Of a DNA stretch of 10,671 bases, positions 6,786 to 10,671 are shown piece after piece. Source of the stretch: Acidobacteriota bacterium (GTDB lineage: Bacteria > Actinomycetota > Acidimicrobiia > Acidimicrobiales > SHLQ01); NCBI GenBank assembly GCA_022562835.1, contig JADFOM010000063.1, positions 1 through 10,671 on the forward strand. The letters are read 5' to 3'. The position numbers and the translations under genes are program-made. A model generated the notes under the pieces. That model was not told the DNA's origin and did not search any database. It saw nothing but the letters and a program-made list of their open reading frames with translations. The stretch's first letter is position 1; each line of letters opens with the position of its first letter.

Positions 6786-7800
6786 GAGTCATATGCGACG
6801 AGCAATCGCCGCCGCGGCGGAGGCTCGCCTCGTAGCCTCACCCAACCCCTGGGTCGGTGCGGTAGTTGTGGACAAAGATGACCGAGTGGTCGGAATCGGT
6901 GCTACCTCGGCACCTGGCGGTGATCACGCTGAGATTGAAGCGATCGCGTCAGCTGGTGCACTCTGTCGAGGATCGACGTTGTACTCCACGCTCGAACCGT
7001 GCTGTCACCGTGGTAGGACTGGTCCATGTACCGATGCCATCAGCAAGGTGGGTATTGCTCAGGTCGTCTATGGGATCGATGATCCCGACCCCCGGGTCGC
7101 TGGTCGAGGAGCGGAGCGCCTGCGCGAGATGGGGGTCGCTGTGACCAGCGGTGTGCTGCACTCGGAGATCGAAGCTCAGCTCGCCGCCTATGTGTGTCAC
7201 AGACGGACCGGACGACCGTTCGTGATCCTCAAGCTGGCTGCGACGCTGGACGGCCATATCGCTCTGGCCGACGGGTCGAGTAGCTGGATCACCGGCGACG
7301 CAGCTCGCGCAGACGTGCATCGTCTACGTGCTGAGTCCGACGCGATTCTGGTCGGAGCTGGCACTGTGCGCGCCGATGATCCACGTCTAACAGCTCGGGA
7401 TTTCGCGCCGTCGGATTCCACGATCGATGGGCCGTTCGATCCGCGGCGCTACGTGTTGGGTTCAGCGATCCCCGACGCGGCGATGGTGGCCCCTGCCACC
7501 ATCGTTGGCGGTCCGCTGACCGAGGTGCTCGACCAGATGGGCGCCGACGGAGTGCTACAACTTCTCGTCGAAGGGGGAGCGGAGGTGGCCGCACAGTTCG
7601 CGAGAGCGGATCTGGTCGACCGTTTCATCATCTACTACGCACCTGCATTGGCGGTGGGCGACGATGCGGTCTCGATGTTTGCCGGCAGCGCGGTCGAGTC
7701 GATGGCCGAGTTGGTCCGAGGCCGGTTCGACACGGTGACCCGAATCGGTGAAGACATCCGAGTCGAGGTCGTTCCCGTCTCGCGTGGTGCGAACTTGTGA
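6775..7800 (+). CDS. ribD: Bifunctional riboflavin deaminase/reductase
   Basis: Catalyses two successive steps of riboflavin synthesis: deamination of the pyrimidine intermediate, then NADPH-dependent reduction of its ribosyl side chain. The N-terminal deaminase (about 1-145) shows SPNPWVGAVV (22-31), HAE with zinc ligand H51 and catalytic E53, and PCCHRGRTGPC (75-85) with zinc ligands C76 and C85. The C-terminal reductase shows KLAATLDGHIA (153-163), SSSWITG (168-174), a GAGTVRADDPRLT segment (194-206) and LLVEGGAEVA (263-272). The section between DPRLT and VEGGA is short compared with E. coli RibD, but both active-site sets are kept. It has 341 residues. ATG 6775 overlaps mog by 11 bp; GTG 6778 and ATG 6793 are other possible starts, and there is no clear ribosome binding site, which suggests coupling to mog. 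The gene converges on the DUF1844 gene with a 14-bp gap. Confidence 0.95.
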   Translation: MVAESHMRRAIAAAAEARLVASPNPWVGAVVVDKDDRVVGIGATSAPGGDHAEIEAIASAGALCRGSTLYSTLEPCCHRGRTGPCTDAISKVGIAQVVYGIDDPDPRVAGRGAERLREMGVAVTSGVLHSEIEAQLAAYVCHRRTGRPFVILKLAATLDGHIALADGSSSWITGDAARADVHRLRAESDAILVGAGTVRADDPRLTARDFAPSDSTIDGPFDPRRYVLGSAIPDAAMVAPATIVGGPLTEVLDQMGADGVLQLLVEGGAEVAAQFARADLVDRFIIYYAPALAVGDDAVSMFAGSAVESMAELVRGRFDTVTRIGEDIRVEVVPVSRGANL

Positions 7801-7814
7801 CGGCGGTATTGCGG

Positions 7815-8219
7815 CTAGTCGGTTTCGGGCCCGCTTGATATCGACACAAACGCCATTTGGATCTGTGCGAGCGCGTCGCGCACCGTCGGCTCTTCTTCGC
7901 CCAACTTGCCCTCGAGTACACCAGCGATCGCCGACATTGCGTCGATGGCGATCTTCGCCTCATCCATGGTCGGCGGCTCGTTGCTCAGGTGAATCGCGGC
8001 TAGTTCATACAGCCCCATCATGTGATTGAGTACAACGATCGCCGCCGGTGTCTCGGCGAGACGTTTGCGTGCCTCAGCCATCTCTTCGCCGATCTGGTTG
8101 GCTTGAGCTTTCTGCTCATCGGTCAGATCCTCGTAGGTGGGTTCGGGTCCTGGAACCGGCGTGTGTTCTGGCTCCGAATTGCCTACCGTTCGTTCTCCAT
8201 CGGGTGTCCACAAGGTCAT
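7815..8219 (-). CDS. DUF1844-domain protein
   Basis: Small acidic protein of 134 residues. The C-terminal half (about 61-129: VVLNHMMGLYELAAIHL, a central AKIAIDAMSAIAGVLEGKL helix, then ALAQIQMAFVSI) matches DUF1844, whose function is not established. The N-terminal ~55 residues are Pro-, Glu- and Gln-rich and look unstructured, then helical. No signal peptide or membrane segment is seen. ATG 8219 is chosen because AAGGA (8226-8230 on the complement) sits 6 nt upstream; the frame is open back to 8432, but that part overlays the infC leader and reads as arginine-rich non-coding sequence. DUF1844 genes beside infC are a recurring actinobacterial arrangement, which hints at a link to translation but does not show one. 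The gene is divergent from infC and convergent with ribD. Confidence 0.88.
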   Translation of the reverse strand: MTLWTPDGERTVGNSEPEHTPVPGPEPTYEDLTDEQKAQANQIGEEMAEARKRLAETPAAIVVLNHMMGLYELAAIHLSNEPPTMDEAKIAIDAMSAIAGVLEGKLGEEEPTVRDALAQIQMAFVSISSGPETD

Positions 8220-8292
8220 GTTCAGTCCTTTTAGGGGCGAAGGTGATACTCTAAGCCGCTGACAACTACACGCAAGCGGGGTCCCAACCCCC

Positions 8293-8318
8293 ACCCGGTC
8301 GCCAGCGGCGTCCCGGGT
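8293..8318 (+). ncRNA. infC leader hairpin 1
   Basis: ACCCGG (8293-8298) pairs with CCGGGT (8313-8318), and inside it CGCC (8300-8303) pairs with GGCG (8307-8310) around an AGC loop, with a small 1x2 internal loop between the stems. It is the first of two structures in the infC leader, before a segment rich enough in conserved-looking pairing to suggest an autoregulatory leader. Confidence 0.45.
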
Positions 8319-8333
8319 TTCCGTCTCACTCGG

Positions 8334-8365
8334 ACGAACGACCGCGATCGCGGTCGGGTATTCGT
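8334..8365 (+). ncRNA. infC leader hairpin 2, candidate ribosomal-protein leader
   Basis: The core is an exact 18-bp palindrome (8339-8356) that folds as a 7-bp stem, CGACCGC with GCGGTCG, closing a GATC loop. A lower stem, ACGAA (8334-8338) with TTCGT (8361-8365), stacks beneath it with a GGTA bulge (8357-8360) on the 3' side. Operons of infC-rpmI-rplT are regulated through mRNA structure by L20 or IF3 in several bacteria, so a regulatory leader is plausible. Identity with a known leader class is not claimed. Confidence 0.45.
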
Positions 8366-8408
8366 GGTGCGCTCGGTGTCTTGGGACTCGCAGACAGGAG
8401 TACCACGC

Positions 8409-8429
8409 ATGGGGAGTGAGCGGCGATAG
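8409..8429 (+). promoter_or_regulatory. Candidate six-codon upstream frame overlapping the infC start
   Basis: ATG 8409, 8 nt after AGGAG (8396-8400), opens a frame reading MGSERR and a TAG at 8427-8429. The stop overlaps the proposed infC ATA start (8426-8428) as ATAG, the same geometry as ATGA coupling. It may couple ribosomes into infC or be a leader peptide. A -1 shift at this point, or a missing base in the assembly, would instead fuse MGSERR to IF3. Confidence 0.35.
8411..8416 (+). promoter_or_regulatory. Possible Shine-Dalgarno GGGGAG for the infC ATA start
   Basis: GGGGAG ends 9 nt before ATA 8426, a slightly long but workable spacing. It lies inside the six-codon frame starting at 8409. 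Confidence 0.45.
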
Positions 8430-9094
8430 CACCGCCGAAGAACAACGAGCCTCGTATCAATGATCGAATCCGTGCTCGCGAAGTACGGCTGGTAGCAGCC
8501 GACGGCGAGCAAGTTGGTATTCGTCCATTGCCCGAAGCACTACAGATGGCACGAGACGAAGATCTCGACCTGGTGGAGGTTGCCGACAAGGCTAATCCGC
8601 CGGTGTGTCGCATCATGGACTATGGAAAGTTCAAGTATGAGACGGCACAGCGAGATAAGGAATCTCGAAAGAAGGCCTCTCACGTCACGGTGAAGGAGAT
8701 GAAGTACCGGCCCAAGATCGGGCAGGGAGACTTCGACACCAAGACGCGTAAAGTCGAGCAGTTTCTCGGCGAGGGAAACAAGGTCAAGGTCACGATCATG
8801 TTTCGCGGCCGAGAGATGCAGCACCCCGAACTGGGTCGCAAAATTCTTGACCGGGTTGCCGAAGTAGTGTCGGAGGTCGGCCAGGTTGAGCTCTATCCCA
8901 AACAGGATGGGCGCAACATGATCATGGTGCTCATTCCCGGCAAAGCCAAGACCAAGAAGGAGAAACCGCGGCCTGCGCCCGCTCCGGTATCGGAGATACC
9001 GAGCGAGTCGGAGCCTGCTGTTTCACCAACTGCCTCGGAGCCTACTGTTCCACCAACTGCCGACGACGCTGCCCCCGCGGCGACCGACGGCTGA
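8426..9094 (+). CDS. infC: Translation initiation factor IF-3, non-canonical ATA start
   Basis: IF3 binds the 30S subunit, prevents premature 50S joining and monitors the start codon and initiator tRNA. The N-domain shows EPRINDRIRAREVRLV (8-23) and PPVCRIMDYGKFKYE (58-72); the C-domain shows VKEMKYRP and FRGRE followed by HPELG. About 50 residues at the C-terminus, rich in Lys, Pro, Glu, Ala and Thr, extend beyond the usual ~180-residue protein. The frame is closed upstream by TGA (8417-8419), and no ATG, GTG or TTG lies between it and the essential PRIND segment. The first usable codon is ATA 8426, giving 222 residues; TTG 8528 would delete the start of the N-domain. infC is known for near-cognate starts (AUU in E. 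coli), used in IF3 autoregulation. A -1 shift or assembly error from ATG 8409 is the alternative. First gene of infC-rpmI-rplT. Confidence 0.93.
   Translation: MAPPKNNEPRINDRIRAREVRLVAADGEQVGIRPLPEALQMARDEDLDLVEVADKANPPVCRIMDYGKFKYETAQRDKESRKKASHVTVKEMKYRPKIGQGDFDTKTRKVEQFLGEGNKVKVTIMFRGREMQHPELGRKILDRVAEVVSEVGQVELYPKQDGRNMIMVLIPGKAKTKKEKPRPAPAPVSEIPSESEPAVSPTASEPTVPPTADDAAPAATDG
9011..9064 (+). repeat. Two tandem imperfect 27-bp repeats in the IF3 tail
   Basis: Units 9011-9037 and 9038-9064 begin GAGCCT and share CACCAACTGCC; they differ at two internal positions and in the last three bases. In protein they read EPAVSPTAS and EPTVPPTAD. A recent in-frame duplication in the unstructured tail explains them. 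Confidence 0.8.
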
Positions 9095-9102
9095 TACCAA
9101 CC

Positions 9103-9116
9103 GCCACACGTGTGGC
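9103..9116. other. 14-bp perfect palindrome after infC
   Basis: GCCACACGTGTGGC begins 8 bp after the infC stop. It is too symmetric to leave a natural loop but could fold as a short hairpin with a CACG-type loop or bind a dimeric protein. It has no T-run, so it is not an intrinsic terminator. Confidence 0.4.
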
Positions 9117-9134
9117 TAAATCTGACGAAAGCTG

Positions 9135-9152
9135 ACGTACCGGGCGGTACGT
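9135..9152 (+). other. Hairpin just upstream of the rpmI ribosome binding site
   Basis: ACGTACC (9135-9141) pairs with GGTACGT (9146-9152) around GGGC. It ends 3 nt before the AGGAG of rpmI (9156-9160), a position from which structure could influence L35 and, through coupling, L20 synthesis. Confidence 0.5.
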
Positions 9153-9166
9153 GACAGGAGCTGAAC

Positions 9167-9361
9167 ATGCCCAAGATGAAAACGCACTCAGGCGCGCGCA
9201 AGCGGTTCAAGGTGACCGGGACCGGCAAGATTCGGCGCGAGAACTCGAACCTCAATCACATTCTCGAGAAGAAGGCACCGAAGCGGAAGCGCAACCTACG
9301 CGGCACCACAGAGGTCGCCAAGGCTGATCTGCCGAAGATCAAGCGTCTTCTCGGCAAGTAG
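9167..9361 (+). CDS. rpmI: 50S ribosomal protein L35
   Basis: Small basic protein of the large ribosomal subunit. The 64 residues match the family throughout: MPKMKTHSGARKRFKVTGTGK at the N-terminus, a basic N-H-I/L-L-x-K-K centre (NHILEKKAPKRKRNLR), and a C-terminal helix ending in RLLGK. ATG 9167 follows AGGAG (9156-9160) by 6 nt. It lies between infC and rplT in the conserved order, 72 bp after infC, with a hairpin in the gap. Confidence 0.98.
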   Translation: MPKMKTHSGARKRFKVTGTGKIRRENSNLNHILEKKAPKRKRNLRGTTEVAKADLPKIKRLLGK

Positions 9362-9366
9362 CACAC

Positions 9367-9383
9367 GGTCGTCGTCGACGACC
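9367..9383 (+). other. Hairpin between rpmI and rplT
   Basis: GGTCGTC (9367-9373) pairs with GACGACC (9377-9383) around GTC, 5 bp after the rpmI stop. No T-run follows, so transcription probably continues into rplT; a processing or stability role is possible. Confidence 0.4.
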
Positions 9384-9410
9384 AAATCAAGTACATCAAC
9401 TGTTGTAGAC

Positions 9411-9432
9411 GCGGCGCTGTATTTCCCGCCGC
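9411..9432 (+). other. Hairpin just upstream of the rplT ribosome binding site
   Basis: GCGGCG (9411-9416) pairs with CGCCGC (9427-9432) around a 10-nt loop, ending 4 nt before the GAAGGGAG of rplT. It parallels the hairpin in front of rpmI. Confidence 0.4.
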
Positions 9433-9437
9433 ATTTG

Positions 9438-9444
9438 AAGGGAG
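9438..9444 (+). promoter_or_regulatory. Shine-Dalgarno AAGGGAG of rplT
   Basis: AAGGGAG lies 9 nt before ATG 9454 but only 3 nt before the in-frame GTG 9448, so it supports ATG 9454. Confidence 0.65.
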
Positions 9445-9453
9445 CATGTGGCC

Positions 9454-9819
9454 ATGGCCCGCGTAAAGCGATCCGTACACAGCAAGAAACACCGCCGTTC
9501 AACGCTCAAGAAGGCTAAGGGCTATTACGGCAACAAGAGCCGATCGTTTCGTTCGGCCAAGGAACAGGTACAGCATTCCGGTGCCTACGCGTTCCGAGAC
9601 CGCCGTGCCAAAAAGGGCCAATTCCGTCGGCTCTGGATTCAGCGCATCAATGCGGCGTGCCGCCAGAACGGTACCAATTACAGTCGCTTCATCGCCGGAC
9701 TCAAGCATGCCGAGGTCGACGTCGACCGCAAGGTGCTGGCCGATCTAGCGGTGACCGATCCGGCCGCGTTCAGCCAACTTGTGACCATTGCCAACGAGGC
9801 CGTATCTCAGAACGCTTGA
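9454..9819 (+). CDS. rplT: 50S ribosomal protein L20
   Basis: Early-assembly protein of the large subunit, binding 23S rRNA; in E. coli and B. subtilis it also represses its own operon through mRNA structure. From ATG 9454 it has 121 residues, a normal length. The protein begins MARVKRSVHSKKHRRSTLK and continues with KGYYGNKSRSFRSAKEQV, AYRDRR-type AFRDRRAKKGQFRRLWI, and INAACRQNGTNYSRFIAGLK, all family signatures. The in-frame GTG at 9448 would add only two residues and is too close to the AAGGGAG. It lies 92 bp after rpmI with two hairpins in the gap, and is followed 11 bp later by the methyltransferase gene, as in many actinobacteria. Confidence 0.97.
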   Translation: MARVKRSVHSKKHRRSTLKKAKGYYGNKSRSFRSAKEQVQHSGAYAFRDRRAKKGQFRRLWIQRINAACRQNGTNYSRFIAGLKHAEVDVDRKVLADLAVTDPAAFSQLVTIANEAVSQNA

Positions 9820-9830
9820 CGTAGGACTTC

Positions 9831-10319
9831 GTGGCCGATTTCGACGCGCTCGAACGATTAGGCGCCGGTAGCCGGCGTCTAAAGACCATCCGGGCGCTGT
9901 CCGGTGACGCTCGGGCGAGAACCGACCACGGAAGGCTGATCGTCGAGGGCACAACTTCGGTGCTCGAGGCGATTACGCACCAGGTCCCCGTCGACGCACT
10001 GGTGTTTTCCGACACGACGCAAGGTCACGACGCATGGGTGGCTCTGTCGATGTTCGACGGACCTTGCGAGGTCGTCGACGCTGAGATTCTCGGTCGAGCG
10101 GCGTCGACCGCTTCGACGCCACCTGTTCTTGCCATCGCTGGAATACCCGACCACGCCATGCCGACGTCCTACCGGCTTGTGGTAGCCGCTGACGCGATTG
10201 CGGACCCCGGCAACGCCGGCACATTGATGCGCATAGCGGAAGCCGCCGGCGCCGATGCGCTGTTCGAGCGCCCCGACCAACGGCCGCGACCGCCGCTCGA
10301 CGAGCGCGGCGAGCTGTAG
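9831..10319 (+). pseudogene. SpoU/TrmH-type RNA 2'-O-methyltransferase, C-terminus lost
   Basis: Family enzymes methylate a ribose 2'-O in rRNA or tRNA with SAM. The N-terminal substrate-binding domain is recognisable: basic LKTIRAL (18-24), then GRLIVEGTTSVLEAI (34-48). The SPOUT domain opens normally with LVVAADAIADPGNAGTLMRIAEAAGADA (116-143), including motif 1 DPGNAGTLMR (125-134). From about residue 144 (position 10260) similarity stops: the frame reads FERPDQRPRPPLDERGEL and ends in TAG. The conserved PKVVRASAGA-type stretch, the GSEGxG loop and the final knot that binds SAM are missing, and no other frame restores them. At 162 residues it is well short of the usual ~250. The start is GTG behind AGGA (9823-9826). 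A real rearrangement or a chimeric contig end would look the same; I favour the latter. As read, the product could not be an active methyltransferase. Confidence 0.75.
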
Positions 10320-10358
10320 CGCCGGACCGTCGAACGGCGACGTGGCGGGCCGGGGTGA

Positions 10359-10671
10359 TCAGTCCGTGACCCACGGCGGACGCTTGGCGTGCGGGTGGCG
10401 GGTACCCGTCATCTGCCCGTGGGCCCAGGCGAGCTCCTCGAAGCTGGCCTTGCCGACGGGCATGTGCATCAGCGCCAGGCGGTCCAGACGGAACTCGACG
10501 CGCCCGGCCTGGGCCTCCTGCACGGCCTTGCCGACCTGTTTAAGGTTGGCCATGGTCCGGTTTGTCTCGTAGGCTTGATACAGGTGGTAAACGCTGGCGA
10601 TCAGGGAGAAGTGCCGGCGGGAGAAATCTGCTACCCGAATCCAGTTGCCGGCGCGTTCGTCCTGCCGGGCC
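10359..10671 (-). CDS. Unrecognised protein, 3' end, with a ribosomal protein L1-like patch (partial)
   Basis: An open frame enters from the right edge and ends in TGA at 10359-10361, giving 103 visible codons plus one base; an internal ATG at 10553 is possible. I do not recognise the whole. Codons in 10360-10550 strongly favour G or C in third position, as in real coding sequence, more so than elsewhere in the window. The stretch VGKAVQEAQAGRVEFR and on through LDRLALMHMPVGKASFE aligns without gaps to the C-terminal part of L1 (E. coli VAEAVKNAKAGQ...GIIHTTIGKVDF), with about 13 of 33 identities by my recall of that sequence. The flanks do not fit L1: upstream GPRGLMPNP is absent (WIRVADFSRRHF is there instead), and downstream ends in HAKRPPWVTD. 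It may be a remodelled or chimeric gene; a functional L1 is unlikely. Confidence 0.4.
   Translation of the reverse strand, partial: ARQDERAGNWIRVADFSRRHFSLIASVYHLYQAYETNRTMANLKQVGKAVQEAQAGRVEFRLDRLALMHMPVGKASFEELAWAHGQMTGTRHPHAKRPPWVTD

Larger units (their letters stand above)
8220..8425. promoter_or_regulatory. Divergent intergenic region and infC leader
   Basis: This 206-bp stretch separates the DUF1844 start from infC and must contain the promoters of both. Weak -10-like hexamers are visible near 8245-8257 on either strand, none with a convincing -35. The infC-proximal part holds two hairpins (8293-8318, 8334-8365), then AGGAG (8396-8400) and GGGGAG (8411-8416). No gene other than the six-codon frame at 8409-8429 is supported here. 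Confidence 0.6.

Noticed and set aside
8220..8432. Longer - strand start for the DUF1844 gene
   Set aside because: The extra 71 residues look like translated non-coding leader, and the ATG at 8219 has a clear AAGGA site in front.
8528..8530. TTG start for infC
   Set aside because: It would remove PRINDRIRAREVRLV and most of the first part of the IF3 N-domain, which is clearly encoded upstream in the same frame.
9973..10374. - strand frame opposite the methyltransferase gene
   Set aside because: It is Arg-rich low-complexity sequence lying opposite the conserved SPOUT region; no start signal or family match.
10255..10572. A + strand frame across the right end as a gene
   Set aside because: It is Arg/Ser/Cys-rich without family resemblance, and its codon pattern fits the shadow of the - strand frame at 10359-10671.
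1..10671. CRISPR array, tRNA or rRNA genes, insertion sequence, phage or defence genes
   Set aside because: No regularly spaced repeats, no tRNA-like cloverleaf, no transposase or integrase motifs were seen; the content is housekeeping genes.

Overview
The window reads as a stretch of bacterial core genome from a GC-rich actinobacterium. Three things point there: a PriA homologue without helicase motifs, an order (coaBC, metK, priA, fmt, rsmB, ribD) that recalls mycobacteria, and a DUF1844 gene divergent from infC-rpmI-rplT-rRNA methyltransferase. The moderate GC and gene content would suit Acidimicrobiia or a marine actinobacterial lineage, but that placement is inference without tree support.

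Layout. 1-587 is the 3' part of coaBC, followed by metK and priA, all on +. A perfect 26-bp-arm inverted repeat (3620-3675) separates priA from a tightly packed + strand run: def, fmt, rsmB, mog/moaB-like and ribD. Three of its four junctions overlap (GTGA, ATGA and 11 bp). A DUF1844 gene lies on - and converges on ribD. It diverges from infC across a 206-bp region holding two good hairpins. Then come infC, rpmI, rplT and a SpoU/TrmH-type methyltransferase gene that loses family resemblance near 10260. The last ~410 bases have a different character and carry the 3' end of an unrecognised - strand reading frame with a ribosomal protein L1-like patch. This is either a real rearrangement or a chimeric contig end.

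How the genes fit together. Most serve translation or methyl metabolism: MetK makes SAM for the methyltransferases, Fmt formylates initiator Met-tRNA, Def removes the formyl group, RsmB and the TrmH-like protein modify RNA, and IF3, L35 and L20 build and start the ribosome. CoaB (CoA), Mog (molybdenum cofactor) and RibD (riboflavin) are cofactor genes. PriA is a replication-restart factor, probably structural here.

No new multigene system is evident. The points most worth a look are the non-canonical ATA start of infC, which overlaps a six-codon upstream frame; the structured infC leader; the long palindrome after priA, which has the wrong polarity for an intrinsic terminator; the substituted zinc ligands in PriA; and the break at the right end.
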